A stretch of 64,000 nucleotides of DNA from Candidatus Electrothrix scaldis (GTDB taxonomy: Bacteria; Desulfobacterota; Desulfobulbia; Desulfobulbales; Desulfobulbaceae). The stretch is taken from positions 434,001 through 498,000 of the forward strand of contig CP138355.1 of the NCBI GenBank assembly GCA_033584155.1, written 5' to 3'. The position numbers and the translations under genes are program-made. The notes beneath the pieces were generated by a model. It did no database searches. It saw only the letters and a list, made by a program, of their open reading frames with translations, and had not been told where the DNA came from. Shown piece after piece: positions 43,007 through 51,819 of the stretch (the stretch's first letter is position 1; every line of letters begins with the position of its first letter).

Positions 43007-44581
43007 TTATTCCTTCCGCCGGAGGCGATGGGTGAGCAGGTATTTCTCTGCCGGATGGCTGCGGAACTGCTCTATATCGCCGCGCACCGCCGAGATCATG
43101 GCCTGATGAAAGAGGGGGATCACCGGGCTGTCCTGAGAGATGATCTCCTGCACCCGGTCATAGATCTTCTTGCGGGCCGCCGGGTCAAAGGTCGTCTTAC
43201 CCTGCCGGACCAGCTCATCCAGCTCCGCATTCTGGTATCCCATGAAGTTGGAGCCGCCCTGGCTGGTAAAGACCTGCGAGAGGAAGAAGTCGGGATCGCC
43301 CTGCGGGGCTGTGTTCCACATCTGGAGACCGAGCTGCACCTGTCCCCGCTGCATGGCCTGATTAATGGGTGAGCCTTTCTTGGTGATGCGGGTTTGACTG
43401 GCAATCCCCACCCGCTTGAGCTGGGCCTGGATCAGTTCCAGGGCAGGCTTGAGGGCGGCCCGGCCTTCATAGGTCCAGATATTGAGCAGCAGCGGACGAC
43501 CGTCCTTTTCCAACATCCCGTCACCGTTGGTATCCTGGAGACCGGCCTGACTCAGCAGCTGGGCAGCTTTTGGGGCATCATAGGGATAGGGGGGTAGATC
43601 CAGGTTGGCCCAGGGGAGAATTGCGGGAAAAACAGAGGCGGCAACAGTGCCTCCCTGCCCTGCCAGGACTGCCTGTACGATTTCCTCCCGGTCAAGGGCG
43701 TAATTCAGGGCCTGCCGAATGAGCGGATCAGCTAGCGGGCCATCGCTGACCCGGACAAAGAGGAAACAGAGCCGGGTGGTGGGCTGCTGCACAATCTGCA
43801 CATCGTCCCTACTCTGAAGCCGTAGCGCATCCTGTTCCGGGAAATACGCTGCCACATCCAGCTGCCCAGCCTCAAAGGCCAGCATTCGCGTGGCCGGGTT
43901 GGTAATCATCTTGAGGCTGACCTGCTCGAAGCCCGGTTTTCCCTGCCAGTAGTCAGTAAAGGCACGCACGCGCATTTCCTGATTCGGGACCGTCTTCTCC
44001 AGTACAAAGGGACCAGTACCGAAGAAGCGTTTTGTATTGCTGGCAGGTGAAAGAATGGCAGTACCCGGTGCGGTCAGATTGTAAAGAAAGGCCGCATTGG
44101 GGCTGTTGGTGCGGAACAGCAGGGTCTGCTCATCCTGCACCGTGATGCTGCTGATATCCAGCAGCCCCTGGAGGCGTTTATTAAAGACCTCGCTGTCCGG
44201 GTTGATGATCCGTTCCAGCGACCACTTGACGGCCTCAGCATTGAGCGGTGTATGATCGTGAAATAGAATATCCTTCTTGAGGGAGATCTCCCAGGACAGG
44301 GGATCAAGGTGTCGGGATGAGGCGGCCAGCAGCGGCTGGAGATGCAGCCCGAAGTCCAAGGAAAACAGGGTCTCTGTCACTCCGGCCTCGCTCAGGTACC
44401 ATCCGTTATAGCCCTTGGCCGGGTCCGGCACTACTGCGGAAGGGCCAAAGGGCTTGCCCACCACCAGTTTGTTGCCACTATTGCTACTGTTGACCGGCAG
44501 AACCGGCCCCCCTGAAATGAGCGGCCAAGCCAGCCATGTCAGCCCGATGAAAAATAACAGGAAACATATTCCTTTGAACAT
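43007..44581 (-). CDS. nikA: Nickel/peptide-binding protein, NikA-like (copy 2)
   Basis: The protein of about 524 residues starts MFKGICFLLFFIGLTWLAWP; the frame open further upstream passes through a palindromic repeat and is not used. It has an N-terminal membrane or signal segment and the SBP family 5 pattern: DILFHDHTPLNAEAVKWSLE, NTKRFFGTGPFVLEKTVPNQ and PLADPLIRQALNYALDREEI. It binds nickel or a nickel chelate in the periplasm for NikBCDE. Unlike copy 1, its reading frame is intact. It follows a methyltransferase gene, with a palindromic repeat between them. Confidence 0.9.
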   Translation of the reverse strand: MFKGICFLLFFIGLTWLAWPLISGGPVLPVNSSNSGNKLVVGKPFGPSAVVPDPAKGYNGWYLSEAGVTETLFSLDFGLHLQPLLAASSRHLDPLSWEISLKKDILFHDHTPLNAEAVKWSLERIINPDSEVFNKRLQGLLDISSITVQDEQTLLFRTNSPNAAFLYNLTAPGTAILSPASNTKRFFGTGPFVLEKTVPNQEMRVRAFTDYWQGKPGFEQVSLKMITNPATRMLAFEAGQLDVAAYFPEQDALRLQSRDDVQIVQQPTTRLCFLFVRVSDGPLADPLIRQALNYALDREEIVQAVLAGQGGTVAASVFPAILPWANLDLPPYPYDAPKAAQLLSQAGLQDTNGDGMLEKDGRPLLLNIWTYEGRAALKPALELIQAQLKRVGIASQTRITKKGSPINQAMQRGQVQLGLQMWNTAPQGDPDFFLSQVFTSQGGSNFMGYQNAELDELVRQGKTTFDPAARKKIYDRVQEIISQDSPVIPLFHQAMISAVRGDIEQFRSHPAEKYLLTHRLRRKE

Positions 44582-44619
44582 GTTCCCGAAAAGACGTTTT
44601 CTATCTTTCAGGCATATTG

Positions 44620-44690
44620 TAGGGGCAGGCCCCTGTGCCTGCCCTGTGTCCTGGGATGAACCGGGCGAACACAGGGGTTCGCCCCTACGA
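44620..44690. repeat. Interspersed composite palindromic repeat, copy 3
   Basis: GTAGGGGCAGGCCCCTGTG and CAGGGGTTCGCCCCTACG flank a spacer between nikA and the methyltransferase gene. The methyltransferase stop codon adjoins its edge. Confidence 0.78.
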
Positions 44691-45431
44691 TTATTTTCCG
44701 GCATGGACAATAAAAAAGGAAGGTTCTTTTGGTTTCGCCTGATGTTTCTGATAGGGATGGGTAGCAAAACAGGCAGTGTCATAACAGCCTATTTCCTTGA
44801 ACCTGGCCTGCTCCAGCAGCTGAACCGCATCGCTTGCATTCAAGCCTGCATAGAAGGGAAGAGAACGCTTCACTTTGGAATAGCTCCAGAAAAAACGCAT
44901 GGAGCGCCTGCTGGTATCGCTGAACCGCTCCCGGAACATGTTCATCGCCAGACGAGGGACACTCTTCCAGGTGCTGTTCATCCAAAATCCATCAGAAACA
45001 ACCAGTTTGCCACCCGGTTTGAGCACCCGTTGCCATTCCTTCAGGGCCAGCTCTGGATGAGGTAGAGTCCAGAGTAGATTCCTCGACACGACCACATCAA
45101 AACTCTCATCGGCAAAGTCCAGATGTTCTGCATCGCCTGTCTGAAAACGAATGGAAAGCCCTTCCTGAGCAGCATTCTGACGGGCCGTGGCAATCATTTC
45201 CTCAGAAAGATCCACTCCGGTCACCTCAAAGCCCTTATTGGCCAGGTAAACCGCGAATTGCCCTGTACCGGTCCCCACATCAAGGGCCTTTTTACCAGTC
45301 CCGTTCTCGACCAGGTCATGCAATACTGTTGCCCAGGTTTCCGCTATGGATGAGGACTTATCCTTATCCAGGCCATAGCTGCTACTTCTTTTATTCCAGT
45401 ACGTCTTGATTGGTTCTTTCACATATTTCAC
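44691..45431 (-). CDS. SAM-dependent methyltransferase in the metallophore operon
   Basis: The 246-residue class I methyltransferase has motif I (KKALDVGTGTGQFAVYLANK) near residue 48, VTGVDLSEEMIATARQNA, and SFDVVVSRNLLWTLPHPELA. It belongs to the UbiE/Methyltransf_11 group. It lies between the TonB receptor and nikA in the operon with two nicotianamine-synthase-like genes. It could methylate the metallophore or its precursor, or act on another small molecule. The role is inference from position. Confidence 0.85.
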   Translation of the reverse strand: MKYVKEPIKTYWNKRSSSYGLDKDKSSSIAETWATVLHDLVENGTGKKALDVGTGTGQFAVYLANKGFEVTGVDLSEEMIATARQNAAQEGLSIRFQTGDAEHLDFADESFDVVVSRNLLWTLPHPELALKEWQRVLKPGGKLVVSDGFWMNSTWKSVPRLAMNMFRERFSDTSRRSMRFFWSYSKVKRSLPFYAGLNASDAVQLLEQARFKEIGCYDTACFATHPYQKHQAKPKEPSFFIVHAGK

Positions 45432-45471
45432 AGCCCATCTCCTCCTTTGGGTTCCCCGGCCTTAGCCCGGT

Positions 45472-47799
45472 TTAATAAGAAAAGCTCAGGGTTGCGAGAG
45501 CAAAGCGCCCTGGCCCCTTGTAATACTCGTAGTATTCCTCGTCGAGAAGATTATCCACAGAAACGGACAGCGCCAGATGCTCAGAGGGTCTGTAGGTCAG
45601 CTTGGCATCCATAACATAATATTCATCATCGCCCTTATAGGAATTTTCTCCATAGGCTGCATACTCATCGTCATAGCGGGAGTCGCAGTAGCGATAGCTC
45701 AGGTTCAGGTCCAGATTATCGGTGAAATAATAACCGATCCAGGCGCTCCAGATATTCGTGGGCACCTCATCCACTTCCCAACCCAACTTGGAAGAATCCT
45801 TGGTCACCGTATATTCGGACCAATTATGGGTATAGAACAGGCCGCCCCGCAGATCAGCGGTGAAAGATGCCTCCACAGCTGCCTCGATACCGTTGACCTC
45901 GGCCTCATCTGCATTGATCCTGGTTTTATCGATAACCTGCGTGCCATCGGCCAAGGTGGAGGTTGTACTGGTACTGACGATCATGTCTTCAAAATCGTTT
46001 TCAAAATAGGTCAGCTTGACCCGGACCCGTTTCTTCCAGAATTCCCATTCCGTACCCACTTCCCAGGAGGTATTGGTCTCCGGTTTCAGATCCGGGTTAG
46101 GGCTGGCCATAGAGATAGTTCCACCCCCTTCCCAGTAATAGCTTGAGGTTCGGTAGTACAGCGAGGGCGCTGTAAAGGATTGGCCATAGGAGGCCCGCAC
46201 AGTACCGTTCTCCAGGGGATGATAGACCACAGAAGCCTTGGGGCTGAACTGGCCGTCATCAGTATCTGGATGTTGGGTATAATATTCTCCAGAGAGGCTG
46301 GAGTAATAATCCGCATCACTACCCCACCAATGATCATATCGGCCGCCGAGATAGAGGGTCAAAGGATCAAGCGGGGAGTATTCAGCCTGGACAAAGGTGC
46401 CTAAGGTCTGATTGGTCCCGTTGGTTTCTTCGCGGGTGGAGACGATGCTGTTTTCATCATAGGCATTGGAGAGATTACTGTCCGTGACCGTGGCCTCTTC
46501 CTGTACCCCTTGAGTGCCCACAGTCAGAAGCAGATCATCTGCAAGCAGATGAAAGGTGGCGGTCAGGTCAGCCTGAGTCAGGGAGCTGTCCTCTGCTTTA
46601 TAGCGGCTACTGCTCTCATAATGGGTGCCAGCCTCCTTATCGTTGAATCCGACCATCATTGTCAGGTCAAGTAAATCAGGGACGGTATGATCAAAGTGCA
46701 GGCTATGTACCAGGGACTCTTTTTCTTTGGTATCTGAGGTAAAGAGAGAGGGGCTCAGGCTTACCAGGGAAGTCTTACCGCCGTCCTGAATATAGACATC
46801 TCCCTCATAGACTGCATTGCCCGAGGAATCGCGGAGGAGGCTTGTCCCGTCCTCCCAGCCATATTCAAATTTGCTGGCACTCAGACTGTACCAAAGGCGA
46901 GTGTTCTCAGAAAAATCATAGCCTGTCTTGATAAAGACACCGTAATCTTCATACCAGTTATTGCCCTGATCACCAATCTTATAACGGGTCTTACCGGTCT
47001 GCGGATCAATGTCTTTTTCCCAACCCGTTACTACGGGAATGGATGAATCAGCCGCTCCGTCTATAGAACTTAGGCTCTTATAAGAGGGTGTGGTAACGTA
47101 GCTGTCCGAGGTTCTGGATTTAAAGCTGAAAGAGTAAAAGAAGCGCTGACCAAGCACGCGGTCAGCCCATGATGGTTCATCAATGCCTTCTTCGGATTTG
47201 CCAAAGGGGCGGTCAGCAAAGTGGAAGCTGTAGAAACGGCTGTTCCAGTCCCCAAAAGAAACTGAGGCGTCTATCTCCTGGCCTTCCGGGATCCTGGTTG
47301 TGTAGCTGACCACAGCGGTCTGAGCCATTGTGCCATACAGGGCGGAAAACGGCCCCCGAACTACGTCTACTTTTTCCAGATCAGACATGGGAACAGCTGC
47401 GGTATCCACATAATACCCGTAATCGTACCAGTTCATACCGTCGACCTGCATCAGGGCTCTTCTGCCCCTGACCATCGGACGAGCCCAGTAATCAGCCAGT
47501 CCCCTGTATTGCCTTGCCCAGACGCCCTCAGTGAGATGTAGTACCTTGAAGGGATGCTCAGCACTAAAGGCATTGATCTGCTCTTCTGTAATCACAGAGA
47601 CACTACCCGGAGCATCCAGGAGTTTTTTCGGGGTCTTGGTGGCAATAACTGTGACCGGCTCCAGCTCATAGGTCTTTTGTTGTTCTACCTGCTGCTCTGC
47701 TGTTGCAGCACTCTCCTCCCCTTGAGCTGGCAGAATACAGGTCAGGGGAATAAGGGCCATCGAAGTGCAGTAGAGTGAAAGTTTCCAAGGGGGTATCAT
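45472..47799 (-). CDS. TonB-dependent outer-membrane receptor (metallophore operon)
   Basis: The 775-residue receptor has a signal peptide (LYCTSMALIPLTCILPAQG), a TonB-box-like EPVTVIATKTPKKL, and a plug with LEKVDVVRGPFSALYGTMAQ. The large barrel ends ALATLSFSY, with a terminal aromatic. Its ATG overlaps the stop of the second nicotianamine-synthase-like gene (ATGA), indicating translational coupling. It is the natural candidate to import the metal-loaded metallophore. The following genes encode a methyltransferase and the NikADEBC importer, completing a path through both membranes. Confidence 0.93.
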   Translation of the reverse strand: MIPPWKLSLYCTSMALIPLTCILPAQGEESAATAEQQVEQQKTYELEPVTVIATKTPKKLLDAPGSVSVITEEQINAFSAEHPFKVLHLTEGVWARQYRGLADYWARPMVRGRRALMQVDGMNWYDYGYYVDTAAVPMSDLEKVDVVRGPFSALYGTMAQTAVVSYTTRIPEGQEIDASVSFGDWNSRFYSFHFADRPFGKSEEGIDEPSWADRVLGQRFFYSFSFKSRTSDSYVTTPSYKSLSSIDGAADSSIPVVTGWEKDIDPQTGKTRYKIGDQGNNWYEDYGVFIKTGYDFSENTRLWYSLSASKFEYGWEDGTSLLRDSSGNAVYEGDVYIQDGGKTSLVSLSPSLFTSDTKEKESLVHSLHFDHTVPDLLDLTMMVGFNDKEAGTHYESSSRYKAEDSSLTQADLTATFHLLADDLLLTVGTQGVQEEATVTDSNLSNAYDENSIVSTREETNGTNQTLGTFVQAEYSPLDPLTLYLGGRYDHWWGSDADYYSSLSGEYYTQHPDTDDGQFSPKASVVYHPLENGTVRASYGQSFTAPSLYYRTSSYYWEGGGTISMASPNPDLKPETNTSWEVGTEWEFWKKRVRVKLTYFENDFEDMIVSTSTTSTLADGTQVIDKTRINADEAEVNGIEAAVEASFTADLRGGLFYTHNWSEYTVTKDSSKLGWEVDEVPTNIWSAWIGYYFTDNLDLNLSYRYCDSRYDDEYAAYGENSYKGDDEYYVMDAKLTYRPSEHLALSVSVDNLLDEEYYEYYKGPGRFALATLSFSY

Positions 47800-48653
47800 A
47801 AAGTTTCTCCAAAAAAATAAAACGGATGGTCAGCAGGATACTTCCTGACCATGACAACGGTATTATTCACTGGTGGTCGCGGGGGGATGCGACAATGGCG
47901 AGAGAAGGCATCCGGGAGGAGAAAGTCTTCCTCCTGATCCAGAATTCTCCGTAGCCCCTTTTCATAGAGCCGATAGGACACAAGACTGTCTGCGGGAAGA
48001 ATCCGGGCAAGACGACGGAAGATCTCCTGCTTAGGCCGAGCCATAGCCGCGACCATGACTAATTTACAGTCCACCATCTTGCTTTCTTTGTGCAGAGTAA
48101 AATGATCGCCCACAAGGATACTGATTTGCTCCTGCATTCCCAGATGCTCCAGCAAATGCCGGGAAAATTCAGCAGAATCCTGATCTCGCTCAATCCCCAG
48201 ACCATTGAGTCCGTATTTGGAACAGAGCAGGATCAGAGAAAGGGGCAAGGGACCTGAGCCGAGAAAAATGACCCGGTCACCGGGTTGAAGGTCTGCTCCC
48301 TGCTGCTCCGTCGCAGCCAGCTGCACATAATTCGGGTAAAAGGTGAATCCCTGTATTGCTTCCCAGGGATGAGGGTTTTCCAGGAGGGAGCGGGCCTGCT
48401 GAATCTCCAGGCGGAGGCTGTAGAGATTACGCAAACGACTGATCTCTGGCAGTGCCGAAGCCAGCTCCGAAGCATAAAGGAGTCGCTCCACAATCTCCGG
48501 TTCCACATCCTGCGCTGCCAGAATGTCCAGCTCTCGAAAAAGCGGGTCAAGGACAGCTGCATCTCCCTGAAGGATCTCTTCATCGCTCAGGGGACGTACA
48601 GACTCAGAGATACGGGCCAGCGTAGCAGCAAGTTCCGTGTAATCAGGTATCAT
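47796..48653 (-). CDS. Nicotianamine-synthase-like enzyme 2
   Basis: The 285-residue protein has the nicotianamine synthase core near residues 125-145 (DRVIFLGSGPLPLSLILLCS), close to the plant form FIGSGPLPLTSIVL, followed by LNGLGIERDQDSAEFSRHLL. The later VMVAAMARPKQEIFRRLARI matches the family's VFLAAL region and PVNNTVVMVRK its C-terminal strand. Nicotianamine synthases and the bacterial CntL-type enzymes move aminobutyrate from S-adenosylmethionine onto an amino group to build metal chelators. This copy overlaps the preceding synthase-like gene and the TonB receptor gene by 4 bp each. Its substrate is not known. Confidence 0.8.
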   Translation of the reverse strand: MIPDYTELAATLARISESVRPLSDEEILQGDAAVLDPLFRELDILAAQDVEPEIVERLLYASELASALPEISRLRNLYSLRLEIQQARSLLENPHPWEAIQGFTFYPNYVQLAATEQQGADLQPGDRVIFLGSGPLPLSLILLCSKYGLNGLGIERDQDSAEFSRHLLEHLGMQEQISILVGDHFTLHKESKMVDCKLVMVAAMARPKQEIFRRLARILPADSLVSYRLYEKGLRRILDQEEDFLLPDAFSRHCRIPPRPPVNNTVVMVRKYPADHPFYFFGETL

Positions 48654-49534
48654 CCATTCATCTCCAGCTGAAGCAGGGTATTATTTACTCTGTTGTTTTC
48701 CGGCCTGATCTCCTGATGAACACGAAAGCCCATATAGTCCTCCTCCCGCAGAGAGGGATGAAGCAGAGTCAGAAGACCGGAATAGGTCCGACAGATTACA
48801 GGTCGTTTTTGGCTGGCCTTCATAATTCGGTACAGACTGGCAAAAATCTTTCGTTTCGGTTCAGCCAGTGCCGCAACCACCACCACATCCCAGTCCAGAT
48901 CGGCAAGCATCTCTTCTGTCCCCTGAAGGATAGAAATCTCCTGATCAAGTTCCAGGCGCTCAAGACATTGCCGGGCCAAAGAAACTGCCTTAGGATCAAT
49001 ATCCAAACCAATAGAGCTGATGCCATAGAGACGGTTGAGCAGGATGAGGGAAAGCGGCATGGGGCCGCAGCCTATAAAAACCAACTTTTGCGGGCGGGGT
49101 AGATCAAGCTGCTCCATCTGGGTGCGGATCAATGTTTCGTAGCGGGGATACAGGCCGAAAAACTGCAGGGGCTGCCAGGGATCATCAGCGGCCAAAACCT
49201 CATGGACCAGATAGGTCTCATGCACCTCGAAGAAGGTATTATAATACCAACGAATATCCGGCAGGATCTCCTGGATCTCTGCACTGGCCAGGATACGCTC
49301 AGCCAAGTGCGAGCCGCATTCGAGATGAGCAATATCATCCAGAATCAGATAGAGCTGATAGATATCCTGCTGGGAAAGTTGGCGAAGCTCTTGCTGGCTA
49401 TAGCCGATGAGTTGCGTATGAAAGTCTCTGAGCCGCTCCGATACCAGGTGATAACTGCGTTCACAATCCCGGCAACAGTTCACAAAGGCCTGGTCTGTCA
49501 GGCTGTGTTCATGGGAAAAAGGAAAAACGTGCAT
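48650..49534 (-). CDS. Nicotianamine-synthase-like enzyme 1
   Basis: The 294-residue protein has the family core near residue 150 (KLVFIGCGPMPLSLILLNRL) and the acidic strand SIGLDIDPKAVSLARQCLER, close to plant YDIDPxAN. It continues with DVVVVAALAEPKRKIFASLY and YMGFRVHQEIRPENNRVNNT, which match the plant pattern GFEV...NSVI. It should use S-adenosylmethionine to make a nicotianamine-like chelator. It sits 3 bp after the NikO-like gene and overlaps synthase 2. Two diverged copies in tandem could each add one aminobutyrate unit, or one may be specialised for another acceptor. Confidence 0.82.
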   Translation of the reverse strand: MHVFPFSHEHSLTDQAFVNCCRDCERSYHLVSERLRDFHTQLIGYSQQELRQLSQQDIYQLYLILDDIAHLECGSHLAERILASAEIQEILPDIRWYYNTFFEVHETYLVHEVLAADDPWQPLQFFGLYPRYETLIRTQMEQLDLPRPQKLVFIGCGPMPLSLILLNRLYGISSIGLDIDPKAVSLARQCLERLELDQEISILQGTEEMLADLDWDVVVVAALAEPKRKIFASLYRIMKASQKRPVICRTYSGLLTLLHPSLREEDYMGFRVHQEIRPENNRVNNTLLQLEMNG

Positions 49535-49537
49535 AGA

Positions 49538-50344
49538 TCAGGATAATTCAGCGTTTTCCGGTAAGGACTGAACATTGTTAAGATGGGCGTGCGGCTGCCT
49601 GCCATAGGGGTGGGAGTGACGGTGATCATGGAGATAGGAGAGATCGTTCATTGTCACCTGCCCCAGGTCCATCGCGCAAACTTCATAACAGGTGTCAGCC
49701 AGCAAACTCCAGTCATGGGAGATAATCAGCAGGGCCAGATCCAACCCGTTCATGACCTCAATCAAGCGGGAGCGGGTTGCCGCATCGAGATTATTGGTGG
49801 GTTCATCCAGAAGCAAGGCATCCGGGCGCATGGCCAGGATAGTTGCCAAAGACACCATCTTCTTTTCCCCGCCGGAAAGCTGATGGGTAATCCGCTGTTC
49901 AAGGTGCTCCAATTTAAGCTCGTAGAGGGTCTGACGGGCTATTTCCCTGGCCTCTTGTGGGGTTGCACCAAAATTGAGCGGTCCAAAGGCCACATCCTCC
50001 AGCACGGTCGGAGAAAAGAGCTGATCATCAGAGTCCTGAAAAAGGAGCCCCACCTTCCGGCGCAGTTTTCTGAAGTCCTCCTTATCATGCATCTCTTCCC
50101 CGTTAAACAGCACCAGACCTGATTCCGGTTTAAGTAGCCCCATAATGACATGGAAGAGCGAAGTCTTACCAGAACCGTTCGGCCCGACCAGGCCCACGCG
50201 CTGCTGCCTTTCCAGAGAAAAATTAATTCCTTGTAACAGCTGCAAATCTGTCCCCGGATAATGAAAACAGATGTTCCGTAATTCTATTAAATGAGGCCTG
50301 CTGTCGAATTTTTTTTCCGATTGCATAGCATTATTGATCAGCAT
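49538..50344 (-). CDS. nikO: NikO/CbiO-like ECF ABC ATPase with His-rich tail
   Basis: The 268-residue ATPase has a Walker A (GLVGPNGSGKTSLFHVI), a signature (LSGGEKKMVSLATIL), a Walker B (ALLLDEPTNNLD) and an H-loop (ISHDWSLL). It ends in a histidine-rich tail (LHDHRHSHPYGRQPHAHLN) likely to bind metal ions. It is the A component of nickel/cobalt ECF transporters, normally acting with NikM and NikQ. Neither is seen in the window, so it may serve a remote ECF complex. It is the first gene of the metallophore operon and directly downstream of the NikR-type promoter at 50426-50497. Confidence 0.85.
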   Translation of the reverse strand: MLINNAMQSEKKFDSRPHLIELRNICFHYPGTDLQLLQGINFSLERQQRVGLVGPNGSGKTSLFHVIMGLLKPESGLVLFNGEEMHDKEDFRKLRRKVGLLFQDSDDQLFSPTVLEDVAFGPLNFGATPQEAREIARQTLYELKLEHLEQRITHQLSGGEKKMVSLATILAMRPDALLLDEPTNNLDAATRSRLIEVMNGLDLALLIISHDWSLLADTCYEVCAMDLGQVTMNDLSYLHDHRHSHPYGRQPHAHLNNVQSLPENAELS

Positions 50345-50425
50345 TCCTTAATAATTCCTTTCTTCTGTTGAGCCTTAAAAGGAGCTGATACCCCAGCCAG
50401 GCTTGTAGTTATCACTATTATAAAT

Positions 50426-50452
50426 TTCATACGTTTTTATTTTCCGTATTAC
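50426..50452. promoter_or_regulatory. NikR-type inverted repeat, copy H
   Basis: TTCATAC, 13 nt and GTATTAC, with one arm weaker. It should govern the whole 11-kb metallophore operon. Confidence 0.55.
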
Positions 50453-50477
50453 TTATCACGATTCAGACAACCCATAC

Positions 50478-50497
50478 AATAGGGTCTATGACTTATT
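50478..50497 (-). promoter_or_regulatory. Common island palindrome, copy H
   Basis: The coding strand reads AATAAGTCATAGACCCTATT then GTATGGG. This is the most diverged copy, and it lies 25 bp from the NikR-type box. Confidence 0.55.
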
Positions 50498-50553
50498 TTA
50501 TCGGGCAGAATCCCCAGAAGACGGGTAAGAAGGAAGGTCCTTTAAAGAGAAGC

Positions 50554-50594
50554 GGCAGCCACAGAAAAAGAAGATGGAAAAAACTGCAGCCACC
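50554..50594 (-). terminator. Terminator-like hairpin downstream of the NicO-like gene
   Basis: GGTGGCTGCAG pairs with CTGTGGCTGCC (four G-U pairs). It shares the stem-loop design of the hairpins at 17058-17111 and 19644-19691 but lacks a strong T-run. Confidence 0.6.
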
Positions 50595-50725
50595 GCCCAT
50601 GAGAGTTCTTAACAGGAAATAGATCAGTGCCACCGAATCAGCAAAGGAACTGAAAAACTCTTGTTTGAATCGGTGAGGTAAAATCTACGAAGCTTATAAA
50701 AGGGGCACTGAGAGCTTGCCCCGTT

Positions 50726-51736
50726 CTAAAACCAGATACTTTTAACAGAGTGGAACATGGTATAGGATCCTATTCCTATAATCAGTAAGGCACTGACGAG
50801 GCCCATACGCCGGGCAAAGTCGAGGTTTTCACTAATCTTCCCGGTCAGACGTCCAGCCTGAGACAAAATCACGCCTATACTCATCATAACCAACCCCAAT
50901 CCCAAACTGAAAAACAAGGTTACGCTTAGCCCTTGCGCGATCTTACCGGCCGCAATAGCAGCTAATAAGGTGGCGATGGCTGCCGGGCAAGGGATGATAC
51001 CGCCGGAAATTCCCAGCATCAAGAGTTCCCAGGGATTTTTTTTGCCACTCGCGTGTTCATGATGTGTATGTCCCTTTTCGCTATGATTATGACTATCATG
51101 CTTACCATGACTATGATGACTATGATGGCTGTGTTCATGGTAGCCATCATGCTCGTGATCATGGGTATGGGGATGATGATGCTCGTGGGTGTGTTCATGC
51201 TCGTCAGAAGTATGAGCATGATCGTGGTCATGAGTATGTTTGTGGGAATGATGGTCTTGATGGCTATGACTATGTTCATGTTCGTCATGAGAGTGCTCAT
51301 CATGGCTATGCGAATGACCATGCTGGTCATGTGAATGTCCATCATGAGTATGCAGATGGGTGTGGGGATGATGATGCTCATGACTGTGCCCTTTCCCAAA
51401 GAGATGGATATGGGTATGACCACTCTTGCCGGAAAGCCGCTGCCGGAGCATCCAGAGCCCCACCGCCAGGATAATCCCGGCGGAGACTAAACCGAGCCAG
51501 TTATGCAGTGTTTCCTCTGAATAGGTTCTGGACAAAATTTGCGCCACAAGGCCCAGTAAAATAACACTGAAGGTGTGGGTAATGGTCACAATTGCCCCAA
51601 GCAGCATACCATCCCAAGCCCGCCCCCTTGTACCTATCATATAGGCGGCAATAAGCGTTTTTCCGTGGCCAGGTTCAAAGGCATGCAAGGCACCAAGTGT
51701 TGCTGCTCCCGAATAGAGCATAAGGAGGTTGGTCAT
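50726..51736 (-). CDS. NicO/RcnA-family nickel/cobalt transporter with a giant His-rich loop
   Basis: The protein of about 336 residues starts MTNLLMLYSGAATLGALHAF after GGAACAGGAAG; longer upstream starts are less likely. It has the family motif HAFEPGHGKTLIAAYMIG and the C-terminal PWELLMLGISGGIIPCPAAI with CPAAIATLL. Between them, at about residues 105-232, histidine-rich low-complexity sequence dominates (HSHDQHGHSHSHDEHSHDEH and similar), far longer than is usual in the family. NicO/RcnA proteins move nickel or cobalt across the inner membrane, either as exporters or importers. The island palindrome lies upstream (51820-51839), but I see no NikR-type box here. Confidence 0.87.
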   Translation of the reverse strand: MTNLLMLYSGAATLGALHAFEPGHGKTLIAAYMIGTRGRAWDGMLLGAIVTITHTFSVILLGLVAQILSRTYSEETLHNWLGLVSAGIILAVGLWMLRQRLSGKSGHTHIHLFGKGHSHEHHHPHTHLHTHDGHSHDQHGHSHSHDEHSHDEHEHSHSHQDHHSHKHTHDHDHAHTSDEHEHTHEHHHPHTHDHEHDGYHEHSHHSHHSHGKHDSHNHSEKGHTHHEHASGKKNPWELLMLGISGGIIPCPAAIATLLAAIAAGKIAQGLSVTLFFSLGLGLVMMSIGVILSQAGRLTGKISENLDFARRMGLVSALLIIGIGSYTMFHSVKSIWF

Positions 51737-51819
51737 AATACTTCCTGTTCCTTTCATGGTTGATAGTAATAAATGCAGATCGATAAAATTCCTATCAACC
51801 ATATTTGCACCGCCCGTAC

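Noticed and set aside
44582-44782. N-terminal extension of NikA copy 2
   Set aside because: It reads through an interspersed repeat; the internal start gives a normal signal segment.
51064-51474. Open frames opposite the His-rich loop
   Set aside because: They arise from the repetitive histidine and aspartate codons read on the other strand or in another frame.
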